From assembly GCF_012295575.1 (NCBI RefSeq), contig NZ_CP051180.1:2170001-2234000 (forward strand): a stretch of 64,000 nucleotides of DNA, read 5' to 3'. The translations under genes and the position numbers were made by a program. Below the pieces are notes generated by a model, which ran no database searches, was not told the DNA's origin, and saw only the letters and a program-made list of their open reading frames with translations. This document shows positions 43,294 to 53,027 of this stretch, one piece after another. How positions within the stretch are numbered: the first letter of the stretch is position 1; the number at the start of each line of letters is the position of its first letter. The DNA is from Ferrimonas lipolytica (GTDB lineage: Bacteria > Pseudomonadota > Gammaproteobacteria > Enterobacterales > Shewanellaceae).

Positions 43294-46080
43294 ATGCCAC
43301 AAACTCTGAAAATCAGCCCCAATGACCCGCGGGAATATCGCCATCTCGTCCTCAGCAACCAATTAACGGTGTTGCTAGTTCGAGACCCGTCCGCCAGCAA
43401 ATCTGCTGGCGCCATGACGGTGAAAGTAGGTCAATTCGATGATCCTTGCGATCGCGAAGGCATGGCACACTTTTTAGAGCACATGCTATTTCTCGGTACC
43501 GACAAATATCCGGTTGCCGGCGAATACCAGCAGTTTATTAGCCAAAATGGCGGCAGTCACAACGCGTGGACCGGCCCAGAGTTCACCAGCTACTACTTCG
43601 ATGTTAAGCCGGATGCTTACCATGAAGCGCTCGACCGTTTCTGCCAGTTCTTTACCGCGCCGCTATTCGATGAGCACCTTGTCGATAAAGAGCGTCAATC
43701 GGTCGACTCTGAATTTAAGATGAAGTTGCAGGATGATACTCGCCGCTTCTATCAAGTCCATAAAGAAACGGTCAACCCGTTGCATCCGTTTTCAAAGTTC
43801 TCCGTTGGTAACCAACAGACCCTTGATGATCGTGATGGCCAGCCGGTACGGGACGCACTGATCGACTTCCACCAAAGCCATTACTCCGCCAACCTAATGA
43901 CACTGGTATTGGTTCAAGCTGAGCCTTTAGATCCACTAGAGCAGCTGGTGCATGAGCAGTTTAGTCAGATCAATAATCACAATGGTGACAAGCAGCTACC
44001 TGACTTACCCCTTTATAGCGACAATGAACTGGGTATCGAAATCTCGATTATGCCAATTAAAAAGGCACGCCAGCTCACTATCACCTTCCCGTTAGGATCG
44101 CTCGACGATTGGTATCGTCACAAGCCACTGACCTATCTATCGTACTTATTAGGGCACGAAGGCGAAGGCAGCTTAATGTCGGTGCTGCGCCAAGACGGCT
44201 ACATCGTTCAACTCTCTGCCGGTGGTGGCATCAACGGCTACAACTTCAAAGATTACAACATCAGTTTCCAGCTGACGGAGCTTGGGTTAACCAGCATCGA
44301 TCACATCATTGCGGTTACCTTCCAGTTTATTAAATTGGTTGCCGATAGCGGCTTCGACCAATGGCGTTACCAAGAACGCCAACTTCTGCTGGAACGCGCC
44401 TTCCGTTACCAAGAACAAGCCAAGCCGGTTGATATCGCCTGTCATCTGGCGGTCAATATGCATCACTATGATGTCGAAGATATCCTCTACGGCGATTACC
44501 GTATGGACGGTTTAGAAGAAGGCATTGTTCGTCAGGTGCTAGCGCAATTCACCATCGATAATATACGCCTTAGCGTTGTTGCGCCGGACATCAAGACCGA
44601 TCAACAAGCAAAATGGTACGACACCCCGTACGCCATCAGCCCCATTAGCGCAGAACGCAAAGCCCGTTGGTTCGAACTCGAGCTCGATTCGCGCTTGTCA
44701 TTGCCGGAGCCGAACGAATACATCAGCGATCTGCTCGACCCACGCCCATCAGAGGGCAACAAGCCTAGCCCCGAGGTAATCTATCGCAATGATCAGCTGG
44801 TGTTCTGGCACAAAAAGGACGATGAATTCAACGTCCCTAAAGCGCATCTATTCGTAGCCCTAGACAGCGATAACTGTCATAAGACCTGCCGGGCGGCGGC
44901 AATCACTCGCCTTTACATTAACTTGCTTACCGATTCGTTAACCGAAATCACCTACGCCGCTGAAGTGGCTGGCCTTAGCTATAATATTTATCCACACCAA
45001 GGTGGCTTAACGCTGCACCTGAGTGGCTTTACCGGTGGACAAGAACGGCTATTGGCTGTGCTATTACAGCAAGCACGACAGCGCAACTTCCCCCAAACCC
45101 GCTTTGACGACATCAAACAACAAGTACTACGTAGTTGGAACGGCAGCCGCAATGCTCGCCCTATCTCACGTTTGTTCAGCGCCCTTACCACAACCTTGCA
45201 GCAACGCAGTTACAGTCCGTTGGATATGGCTGACGAGCTAGAAACCGTTACCCTTGACGAGTTGCATCAACATCTCGATGAGGTATACAGCAACCTACGG
45301 GTTGAAAGTATGGTGTATGGCGATTGGACTCGAGTAGAAGCTGAAGGCCAAGCTGAGCGCCTGCAACTGCTCCTCAAAGAGATTGGCCAGCCAGGATCTG
45401 AAGTGCCACGGCAGCTGATCAGCATCGACGACAAAGGCACAGTATTCCGTGAGATTGAAAGTTTTCACCAAGACAGTGCCATTTTGGTTTACTACCAATC
45501 CCGCAGTAATGATTTGAAAAAGATGGCGCTGTTTTGCTTGCTCAATCACGCCATCTCCAGCGACTTTTTCCACGAGCTGCGCACCAAGCAACAGCTCGGT
45601 TATATGGTTGGTACCAGCTATGTGCCGATGAACCGCTGCCCAGGGATTATCTTTTATATTCAAAGCCCGGTTGCTGGCCCACTGCAGCTACTCGAAGCGA
45701 TCGATCAATTTATCAGCGACTTTGGCTATGCCTTGATGCAGATCTCCAACAAACAATGGGAAGAGACCAAAAGCGCGTTAGCCAATCAGATCTCTGAGCA
45801 AGACAGCAATCTAAAAGCCAAAGCTCAACGGGCTTGGGTGTCGATCGGCGGCAAAGATTTCAGCTTCAGTCAGCGCCAAAAAGTGGCGGCGTTATTATCC
45901 AACATAGACCGAGCTGAACTTATCCGCTTTATGATGGAACGCATGCGCAGCCGCGATCCCAATCGATTAGTACTGCATACTAGCGGTAGCTCCCATAGTG
46001 ATATGACGCCACTCAAAGGAGCGCAGCAAATTACTGATTTGGCTGGCTTTAAGCATCAAGCCAAACTACTTGAATTCTAA
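43294..46080 (+). CDS. M16 family zinc peptidase (insulysin/pitrilysin-like)
   Basis: A 928-residue inverzincin protease. The inverted zinc motif HFLEH is at 59-63, with the third ligand E140 in VDSEFKMK, 77 residues after the second His, exactly the pitrilysin spacing. NGGSHNAWTGPEFTSYYFDV and the C-terminal half with ELRTKQQLGYMVGTSYVPM are family hallmarks. It lacks a signal peptide, unlike E. coli pitrilysin, so it should be cytoplasmic. The start at 43294 follows GGGGAA; the upstream in-frame starts at 43228 and 43282 have no ribosome site. Insulysin-type enzymes degrade peptides. The 290-bp upstream gap shows no gene but holds an AAATAGA/TCTATTT pair. Confidence 0.92.
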   Translation: MPQTLKISPNDPREYRHLVLSNQLTVLLVRDPSASKSAGAMTVKVGQFDDPCDREGMAHFLEHMLFLGTDKYPVAGEYQQFISQNGGSHNAWTGPEFTSYYFDVKPDAYHEALDRFCQFFTAPLFDEHLVDKERQSVDSEFKMKLQDDTRRFYQVHKETVNPLHPFSKFSVGNQQTLDDRDGQPVRDALIDFHQSHYSANLMTLVLVQAEPLDPLEQLVHEQFSQINNHNGDKQLPDLPLYSDNELGIEISIMPIKKARQLTITFPLGSLDDWYRHKPLTYLSYLLGHEGEGSLMSVLRQDGYIVQLSAGGGINGYNFKDYNISFQLTELGLTSIDHIIAVTFQFIKLVADSGFDQWRYQERQLLLERAFRYQEQAKPVDIACHLAVNMHHYDVEDILYGDYRMDGLEEGIVRQVLAQFTIDNIRLSVVAPDIKTDQQAKWYDTPYAISPISAERKARWFELELDSRLSLPEPNEYISDLLDPRPSEGNKPSPEVIYRNDQLVFWHKKDDEFNVPKAHLFVALDSDNCHKTCRAAAITRLYINLLTDSLTEITYAAEVAGLSYNIYPHQGGLTLHLSGFTGGQERLLAVLLQQARQRNFPQTRFDDIKQQVLRSWNGSRNARPISRLFSALTTTLQQRSYSPLDMADELETVTLDELHQHLDEVYSNLRVESMVYGDWTRVEAEGQAERLQLLLKEIGQPGSEVPRQLISIDDKGTVFREIESFHQDSAILVYYQSRSNDLKKMALFCLLNHAISSDFFHELRTKQQLGYMVGTSYVPMNRCPGIIFYIQSPVAGPLQLLEAIDQFISDFGYALMQISNKQWEETKSALANQISEQDSNLKAKAQRAWVSIGGKDFSFSQRQKVAALLSNIDRAELIRFMMERMRSRDPNRLVLHTSGSSHSDMTPLKGAQQITDLAGFKHQAKLLEF

Positions 46081-46110
46081 TCGAATAAAATTATGCGACA
46101 GTTCACAAAT

Positions 46111-46137
46111 CGCCGGTTAGTTCATAACCGGCGTTCA
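46111..46137 (+). terminator. Hairpin terminator after the M16 peptidase gene
   Basis: CGCCGGTTA (46111-46119) and TAACCGGCG (46125-46133) pair perfectly with a five-base loop, 31 bp past the stop. The T-run is poor (TTC), so termination may be partial. Confidence 0.7.
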
Positions 46138-46188
46138 AAATCCCTGCTAGCATCAGCAACAATTTTTTAACCCGCGGGAATAATCAGA

Positions 46189-49100
46189 ATGAAAATATGG
46201 GGTGTTGTAGTCTGGTTATTCCTCTGTTCAAGTGCGCTTGCTCAAACCGCATCGTTTCAACAAGAGTTTCGAACTCAATATTATGGTTTTGAGCAAGGAC
46301 TAACCAACAACAACATCACCAGCATGACTCAAGGGCCGTTAGGGTTTATCTGGGTTGGTACCAACCACGGCCTGAGCCGCTTTGATGGCCAGTACTTCAG
46401 CGCCTATCCCTCGTCACATGCCAATCAACACGGGTTAAATTCCGACAAGATCTGGGAAGTACTATCGTCAACTGATGGCACCATGTGGGCGCTGACGGAT
46501 AACGGTATCTATTACTACGACAGTCAGTTCGACTATTTCAACAAGATAAGCTTGGACCACGTCCGTTCCGCCCAAATAACCAAAGCCCTGCCAACAAGCA
46601 ACGGTATTGTGGTCATCGATGACAACCGCTTGCTATTTATCAACGCTGAGCAGATCCAAGCCGTAGCCGTAAATGAGCACAAGCTGCAAACGTTGCTCCC
46701 ACACACCAATCAATCTATCTATGTTGAAACAGCCAACGGTACGCATTATCAAGTTAACCTACTTACCCTAGAGCCAGAAAAAACCGAAGCGATGGATTCG
46801 CAACTGCAGGGCTTGGCACCAGACGGCAGTGTTGGCTTCTATAAAAATCACATCGAAGACGGTGACGGAAACCTACTGCACACAGTGCGCGGCATCCGCA
46901 ACGTAAAATTCTCTCAAGATGGGGCGATATTCTCCTCCAACTCTGGCCTATACAAGCTGTCAGCTGCGGATCATCGCTTACAGCGCTTCTACGCCAGCGG
47001 CTCCGATGTGATCCACGTCGACCATGGTGGTAACGCTTGGCATGTCGCCAAGGGGGTTGGTTTAAGCAAAACTTACACCGCTAAGCCGGAGTTCTCATTG
47101 ATGGTACCGACGGATAAACGGCTTCAGTCGATTTCGGGCATCACCACAGTTAACGACAAGCTATGGGTGAGTACCAATTCGCAATATCTGTTCTCCCTCG
47201 ATGAACAGTTTCAACTGGATGGTCAATTCGATCTCGGTTTTGCTGGTAAAAAAGCGTTATGCGGCGTACCCAACTCAAACATATTGTACGTCGGTGGCAA
47301 AACCGGTCTCACGGCCATCGATATGAGTAACGGTTACCGTAATAAGCTTTTCAACAGCGGTGTCGTAACCAGTATTAATGGCTGTGGCCAGCAGTTAGTC
47401 TTTGGTACTTTCACTGGCCGTGTTTATCAACTGCGACACGGGGAAATAAGTCAATTATCGCTCGATAAGTCGATAGACGTACCGATATTGGCCATTAACC
47501 GCTACGAGGATACCCTCTATTTCGCCACCCAATCTGGCATGTACGAATACAAGTTATTGAATGGCACGTTACGCTATCAAACCCTTCGTAATGAAGGTGA
47601 GCAAGTCGTTGCGGTCGGCCGGTATGACTCAACCCTGTTTATCGGCACTTTAACCGGAGCCTACCTGTATAACCTTGCCCCCGGTGCTGACCCCGCTCCT
47701 CAAGTTGTTGGTGATAACCACACGGTATTCAGCGCCGTTCAAGACGATAATAATATCTATGCTGCAGCCCTCAACGGTGTTTTTGTCTTTAACAAAAAGC
47801 GCGAGCTGGTGACGCATCATTTCAATACCAGTAACGGTGCCCAAACTAAGTACTTTCCGTTGGTATTTGCCACTTATGGCAATCAGATCTTATTCAGTGG
47901 TATTGAGGGAATAAACCACCTCAATGTAGCCAAAATGAGTCAACGGCATTACCTTGCCAAACCGATCGTCTCCCAACTCCAAGTGATTGACCAAAATGTT
48001 CACGCGAGCACCAGTAATATTATCGAACAGGCCATTGCCGTCGCCGACAAGATTGAGCTGGACCATACCCAGATGCCGCTATCGTTTAGACTATCTCAGT
48101 TGGAGTATCACAATCTCGATGAACTAAGTTTGCAATACCGCCTGGTCGGGCTTGATGAGCAATGGCTGGATACCGATTCCTATAATCTGGCGTCGTTTGC
48201 ACATATTCCTGCGGGTGATTATCAGTTTGAATACAAAGCGATTTTAAAGCGCAGTAACCTTGAGTCTGAGATTGGGCAACTGACGATTCATGTCCACTCA
48301 CCATGGTGGCTCACCCCGGTAGCCAAAATAATATACGCGCTGCTAACGCTGACATTAATCGGCTATTTACTGCTTGGCTTATATCGTCGACGCAGTAATC
48401 GACTTGAAATCCAAAAAAGCGAAGAACGACTCAAACTGTCATTGTGGGGCAGTGGCGACGAAATGTGGGATTGGGATATAGAAAAAGATCTGATCTATCG
48501 CTCTAACGCCTCGCAACAGTTTACTGCTTCGATGTCACCAGCCGGCTTTGTCGCCGGCGGACGTGAGATCCACCCAACGGATCAATCTCGAGTCGATGAC
48601 ACCTTAAAGGCACACCTTGGTGACGAAACCGAGCACTTTGAGTCTACCTACCGTATTAAAAGTGGCGCTAATAATTGGGCATGGATTCTCGACCGCGCCA
48701 AGGTTGTTGAACGGGACAAGAGCGGTAAACCAATCCGTATGACCGGCACCATGCGAGACATATCCCAAGAGAAACAAGACGAAGCTAGGTTGTCGTTGTT
48801 CGAGAAAGCGTTAACCAACATATCCGAAGGGATGTTTATCTTGGACAGCAATTTCGAATATATCGAAGTGAATGATAGTTGCTTACGTCTGTCTGGTTAC
48901 AAACGCGAAGACTTTATCGGACAACCTCTAAAGGCTAATGGAAAACCGTCAAGTTACCTCGAGCAGGGCAAAAAGGCCTTAGCCACTAACGACAACTGGC
49001 GCGATGAGTTCAGTTTGATCCGAGCGGACGGTAAACGCCTCGCGGTCGAATTCTCCATTGACCGATTATTCGATATTGCACGTCAGCGCTATTTTTACGT

Positions 49101-50448
49101 CGGCCTCTTTTCCGATATTACCCTACGTAAACAAGCTGAGGCCAGATTAACCGAGTTAGCCAACCACGATGGGTTAACCAAACTCTTTAATCGCAGCTAT
49201 TGCCATAGCTACATCGACAAACTGATTGATAGCTCAACGCCATTCGCGCTGTTGTTGTTTGATCTCGACAACTTTAAGCGAGTAAATGACTCGCTTGGCC
49301 ACAGTGCCGGCGATCAACTCTTATGCGACTTAACCACGCGTATTCGCGCAGCTTTACCTGAGCAAGCTATCGTATTCCGCCTTGGCGGAGACGAGTTTGC
49401 TGTGGTCTACCATGACCAGGTTGATGAGCTTACCAGTAAGCGTTATGCCAAGCTGATCTTGGCAACCTTTGTAGAGCCCTACAATATCGATAATCGACTG
49501 TTCTATATGAGCTCAAGCATCGGTATTGTTCATTATCCTAACGACGATGACAGCACTGAAGCATTAGTACGCAAAGCCGATTTAGCCATGTATCACGGCA
49601 AACGTCAGGGCGGGCAACGCTACCAATTATTTGATGAAGAGTTGAGCCAACAGGCCGAAAACCGCATGCGCCTTGAAAGCGTGATGCGCCAAGGGTTGAG
49701 TGAAAATTGGTTTGAGGTCTACTACCAGCCAAAAGTTGCTGCGGACCACTTCACCATCACTGGGATGGAGGCATTAGTCAGACTGCGCCACCCTGAGATT
49801 GGCCTAATCTCTCCAGCAGAATTTATTCCGCTGGCAGAGGAGAGTGATTTAATCATTAAAATCGGCGAATTCGTATTAACCGAAGCCTGTAACACGGTGC
49901 GACGCCTCATTGATGAGCGCAACTTTGAAGGGCGGGTTGCCGTTAACCTATCCTCCAAACAGCTCAATACGCCAAGATTAACTGAGACCGTATTAGCAGT
50001 ATTAGCAAAGACCAAGGTTCCGAGTCGATATCTCGAACTTGAAATCACCGAGAGTTCGGTGATTGAGTTCCCTCTACAGGCAAAATCTGAGTTACTGCTA
50101 CTACAACAAAAAGGGGTCACCATCGCTTTGGATGACTTTGGTACCGGTTACTCATCGTTGGCTTACTTAAGTCAGCTGCCACTCAATACCTTAAAGATCG
50201 ACAAGTCCTTTGTTGACAACGTAGTAACCAAAGAGAGCGACCGCTCAATGCTTGATTCGATTATTACTATTGCCAAAAACCTCGGCTTAACGGTAGTGGC
50301 AGAGGGGATTGAAGATCGTGACCAACTGGAAATCTTACAGCAGCTCCAATGCCAAGTAATTCAAGGCTATCTCTTCAGCCGACCGTTACCGGAGAACGAG
50401 CTGCATAAGCTGTTTGACAATAAAACCATTGAACCTACTGACGCCTAA
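46189..50448 (+). CDS. Membrane sensor with beta-propeller, PAS, GGDEF and EAL domains
   Basis: A 1,419-residue signalling protein. It has a signal peptide (ending ALAQ, residues 1-19), a two-component-regulator propeller (about 25-640) with QGPLGFIWVGTNHGLSRFDG blades, a Y_Y_Y domain (about 660-705), one membrane helix (706-733), two PAS regions (about 750-870 and 870-985, DITLRKQAEARL), then a diguanylate cyclase with GGDEF at 1066-1070 and a phosphodiesterase with EAL at 1194-1196. EAL motifs NLSSKQL, ELEITESSVIE, DDFGTGYSSLAYL and VVAEGIED are intact, so both activities are possible. It should sense a periplasmic signal and set cyclic di-GMP. The ligand is unknown. Confidence 0.93.
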   Translation: MKIWGVVVWLFLCSSALAQTASFQQEFRTQYYGFEQGLTNNNITSMTQGPLGFIWVGTNHGLSRFDGQYFSAYPSSHANQHGLNSDKIWEVLSSTDGTMWALTDNGIYYYDSQFDYFNKISLDHVRSAQITKALPTSNGIVVIDDNRLLFINAEQIQAVAVNEHKLQTLLPHTNQSIYVETANGTHYQVNLLTLEPEKTEAMDSQLQGLAPDGSVGFYKNHIEDGDGNLLHTVRGIRNVKFSQDGAIFSSNSGLYKLSAADHRLQRFYASGSDVIHVDHGGNAWHVAKGVGLSKTYTAKPEFSLMVPTDKRLQSISGITTVNDKLWVSTNSQYLFSLDEQFQLDGQFDLGFAGKKALCGVPNSNILYVGGKTGLTAIDMSNGYRNKLFNSGVVTSINGCGQQLVFGTFTGRVYQLRHGEISQLSLDKSIDVPILAINRYEDTLYFATQSGMYEYKLLNGTLRYQTLRNEGEQVVAVGRYDSTLFIGTLTGAYLYNLAPGADPAPQVVGDNHTVFSAVQDDNNIYAAALNGVFVFNKKRELVTHHFNTSNGAQTKYFPLVFATYGNQILFSGIEGINHLNVAKMSQRHYLAKPIVSQLQVIDQNVHASTSNIIEQAIAVADKIELDHTQMPLSFRLSQLEYHNLDELSLQYRLVGLDEQWLDTDSYNLASFAHIPAGDYQFEYKAILKRSNLESEIGQLTIHVHSPWWLTPVAKIIYALLTLTLIGYLLLGLYRRRSNRLEIQKSEERLKLSLWGSGDEMWDWDIEKDLIYRSNASQQFTASMSPAGFVAGGREIHPTDQSRVDDTLKAHLGDETEHFESTYRIKSGANNWAWILDRAKVVERDKSGKPIRMTGTMRDISQEKQDEARLSLFEKALTNISEGMFILDSNFEYIEVNDSCLRLSGYKREDFIGQPLKANGKPSSYLEQGKKALATNDNWRDEFSLIRADGKRLAVEFSIDRLFDIARQRYFYVGLFSDITLRKQAEARLTELANHDGLTKLFNRSYCHSYIDKLIDSSTPFALLLFDLDNFKRVNDSLGHSAGDQLLCDLTTRIRAALPEQAIVFRLGGDEFAVVYHDQVDELTSKRYAKLILATFVEPYNIDNRLFYMSSSIGIVHYPNDDDSTEALVRKADLAMYHGKRQGGQRYQLFDEELSQQAENRMRLESVMRQGLSENWFEVYYQPKVAADHFTITGMEALVRLRHPEIGLISPAEFIPLAEESDLIIKIGEFVLTEACNTVRRLIDERNFEGRVAVNLSSKQLNTPRLTETVLAVLAKTKVPSRYLELEITESSVIEFPLQAKSELLLLQQKGVTIALDDFGTGYSSLAYLSQLPLNTLKIDKSFVDNVVTKESDRSMLDSIITIAKNLGLTVVAEGIEDRDQLEILQQLQCQVIQGYLFSRPLPENELHKLFDNKTIEPTDA

Positions 50449-50531
50449 TCAATGCAGCTGGCAAACACAGCGCGACTCAACCCTGCGCCATTCACGCGTC
50501 GTTATTGCCACCATCAAGATAACCATAAAGA

Positions 50532-50563
50532 ATCCGAACCCCTAGTGAGGCTCGGATCTGTTA
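50532..50563 (+). terminator. Probable terminator after the GGDEF-EAL gene
   Basis: ATCCGA (50532-50537) and TCGGAT (50552-50557) flank a partly paired loop about 85 bp downstream of the stop, followed by CTGTTATT. This is a moderate candidate. Confidence 0.5.
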
Positions 50564-50596
50564 TTGCAGCGGATAGTAATTAAAAGCTGTACACAG

Positions 50597-50855
50597 TGAA
50601 GTGGTTGAGGTTTATATCAAGCCTTCGGCTCTACCGATTGCAGTACTCTTAACGGGTTATGTCGCGGTGGCGACAGCACATTCTTGTATGCATTAGGGGG
50701 GAGCTTCGCCCCCCTTTAGAGTCCCCCTTGCCTTAGGTCGCAGCCCAAAACGCTTCGCTGGGCTGCGGCAAAAGAGCAACGGCAGTAGTGCTTTCCCCTT
50801 GTATCAAAACTCGCCTAGCCGGTGCTTTAACTGTATTAGAAAGAACAACACTTAG
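50597..50855 (+). repeat. Dispersed palindromic repeat, copy C (259 bp, near full length)
   Basis: This copy has the same orientation as copy A. The left end is degraded (TGAAGTGGTTGAGG) and the right end reads CAACACTTAG. It keeps TTTATATCAAGCC, the TGTCGC/GCGACA hairpin with a GGTG loop, CACATTCTTGTATGCATTAGG, a G6/C6 hairpin around AGCTTCG, TTGCCTTAGGTCG, CAGCCCA (50741-50747) paired with TGGGCTG (50759-50765), and CGCCTAGCCGGTGC. It lies in the convergent gap between the GGDEF-EAL gene and fadJ. The rest of this 447-bp gap holds the two terminators listed. Confidence 0.88.
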
Positions 50856-50877
50856 TTGCTGCACCGCCTAATTAAAG

Positions 50878-50913
50878 CGTTTCCACGCAGAGTAGCTAGT
50901 CTGTGTGGAAACG
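50878..50913 (-). terminator. Terminator hairpin overlapping the fadJ stop
   Basis: CGTTTCCAC (50878-50886) pairs with GTGGAAACG (50905-50913), and the stem extends inward through CAGA/TCTG. On the minus strand the stem begins inside the last fadJ codons and is followed by CTTTAATT. The fadJ stop codon lies in its loop. Confidence 0.6.
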
Positions 50914-53025
50914 GGCACCACTCTCAGCCATCTCAACCAACTTGGCGGCTGGCGCAAAACGGTCTCCAAACTGGCCTTGGTATTTGTTCAACTTCTCAAC
51001 CAATACCTTGGCGCCAAGGGTGTCGATATAACGGAAGGGGCCACCTAAGAATGGTGGGAAACCAATGCCAAAGATGGCACCGATATCGCCGTCACGCGCT
51101 GAGGCGATAATGCCCTCTTCCAAACAACGCACTGCTTCGTTAAGCATCTGCACGGTACAACGCTCAGCCAACTCGTCTTGCGACAACTTACCTGCTGGAG
51201 TAACGCCCAATACTTGGTAAACCGACTCATCAACCGGTTTAGCCCCCTTCTTCTTACTATCAAACTGATAGAAACCTCGACCGTTCTTCTTACCCTTACG
51301 GTCGTCCGCTAGCAACTTGTCAAAGGCTACCGGTGCGGCAAAGCGATCGCCCAGCTCTTTGGTCAAAATTGGAGCAATCTTAGCACCAACATCGATGCCT
51401 ACTTCGTCCAGTAAGGTTACCGGCCCTACTGGGAAACCAAACTTAACGATGGCTTTATCCAGTTGCTCAATCGGCTCGCCATCCAATATTAAGTTAGCTG
51501 CTTCGTTCATATACAACGCTAAGATACGGTTAACGTAAAAACCAGCACCGTCTTGTACCACGATCGGCGTCTTGCCCTGACGCTTAGCCAACTTAACCGT
51601 GGTGGCAATGGTTTCGGCTGAGGTCTTTTCGTGAGCGATGATCTCCACCAGTGGCATCTTTTCTACCGGAGAGAAATAGTGCAAACCAACCACGTTTTCT
51701 GGACGCTGTGCCGCTTCGGCAATCTGTCCGATTGGCAATGACGAGGTGTTAGAGGCAAAGATGGTGTTGTCGTTGCAGTTTGCTTCAACGTCTTTCACCA
51801 TCTGATGCTTAAGGTTTAAATCTTCAAATACAGCTTCGATAACGATATCAACATCTTTAACACCACTATAAGTCGTAGTGGTCGACAGCAGACTCATCTG
51901 TTTATCACGTTGCGATGCAGAGATTTGTTTACGCTTAACCCGCTGATCAACCTGCTTATAGGTGTACGCCAACGCATTTTGTAAGCCTTGCTCGGCAATA
52001 TCCTTAATGCGAGTGGGTACCTTAGCTTTCAGCGCCGATACCGAGGCGATACCACCCCCCATCAATCCACCGCCAAGCACCATCGCTTTATTAACTTTAC
52101 GTGGCTGTACATCACCAGCGCCGGTCTCTTTCTTCATCGCTGTGGTTGCAAAGAAAATTGAGCGCAATGCCGCCGACTCTGGGGATGAAACCAGCTCACC
52201 AAAGGCCTTTGCCTCAGCAACTAAGCCTTTATCCATGCCCTGCTCACGACCGGTCTTAACCACGTCAATGATCTTCTCTACCGCAGGGTAATTACCCTGA
52301 GTTTTCTTATAGGCTTGCTTAGCTGCTTGATCGTAAATGACATTGCGACCAATCGGCGTCGCTTCCAGCGCCTTGTTGATACCGCTCAACTTGGGTTCAA
52401 TAGTGCCGCGCTTGCCTTTCAACGCCCATTTTTTAGCAACCTGAACCAACACAGAATTCGGTACGGACTCATCTAAGATCCCTAACTTAGTCGCCTGTTT
52501 TGCACGTAGCTGCTTGCCAGCAAGCATCAATTCTAAACCTTTGGCAACACCGACAATTTGCGGTAATCGTTGAGTACCGCCGCCACCTGGCAGCAGCCCC
52601 AGTTGCGACTCAGGTAAACCAACAATGGTACTCGGCGCGTCGGAACCGATGCGGTAATCACAGGCAAGCGCCACCTCAAGACCGCCACCCAGACATGGGC
52701 CATGAATGGCTGCAACTACCGGGATGCTAAGCTCTTCAAACATGGCCAATACTTTGTGACCAGAGCGGGAGATATTCTCTGCGTCTTGCGCGGTTTTACA
52801 GGCCGCCAGCATGGTGATATCTGCACCAGCAATAAAGGAATCAGGCTTACCTGAAGCCAACACCGCTCCTTTAAGGCTGCTGTCGGCTTTGATTTCAGCA
52901 AGAATGTCGACCACTTCATCGTTGAAGCTATCGCGCAGAGTATTCATGGTTTCGCCGGGCACATCCATGGTGATAATGGCAATGCCATCTTCGTCTTTAT
53001 GCCAGCTAAAGGTCTTGTCAGTCAT
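50896..53025 (-). CDS. fadJ: FadJ, fatty acid oxidation complex alpha subunit
   Basis: A 709-residue multifunctional enzyme with enoyl-CoA hydratase/isomerase (about 1-190) and 3-hydroxyacyl-CoA dehydrogenase (about 300-700) activities. Hydratase motifs are SFIAGADI and GPCLGGGLEVALACDYRI with E117 and E139 (GLPESQLGLLPGGGGTQRLP). The NAD site is VLGGGLMGGGIAS, and the catalytic His lies in GLHYFSPVEKMPLVEI. The ATG at 53025 with GGAGG in front is preferred to the frame start at 53076, which overlaps fadI. fadI ends 2 bp before. It works with FadI; the GGGGTQRLP and overall layout fit FadJ rather than FadB. Confidence 0.94.
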   Translation of the reverse strand: MTDKTFSWHKDEDGIAIITMDVPGETMNTLRDSFNDEVVDILAEIKADSSLKGAVLASGKPDSFIAGADITMLAACKTAQDAENISRSGHKVLAMFEELSIPVVAAIHGPCLGGGLEVALACDYRIGSDAPSTIVGLPESQLGLLPGGGGTQRLPQIVGVAKGLELMLAGKQLRAKQATKLGILDESVPNSVLVQVAKKWALKGKRGTIEPKLSGINKALEATPIGRNVIYDQAAKQAYKKTQGNYPAVEKIIDVVKTGREQGMDKGLVAEAKAFGELVSSPESAALRSIFFATTAMKKETGAGDVQPRKVNKAMVLGGGLMGGGIASVSALKAKVPTRIKDIAEQGLQNALAYTYKQVDQRVKRKQISASQRDKQMSLLSTTTTYSGVKDVDIVIEAVFEDLNLKHQMVKDVEANCNDNTIFASNTSSLPIGQIAEAAQRPENVVGLHYFSPVEKMPLVEIIAHEKTSAETIATTVKLAKRQGKTPIVVQDGAGFYVNRILALYMNEAANLILDGEPIEQLDKAIVKFGFPVGPVTLLDEVGIDVGAKIAPILTKELGDRFAAPVAFDKLLADDRKGKKNGRGFYQFDSKKKGAKPVDESVYQVLGVTPAGKLSQDELAERCTVQMLNEAVRCLEEGIIASARDGDIGAIFGIGFPPFLGGPFRYIDTLGAKVLVEKLNKYQGQFGDRFAPAAKLVEMAESGARFHTD

Positions 53026-53027
53026 TG

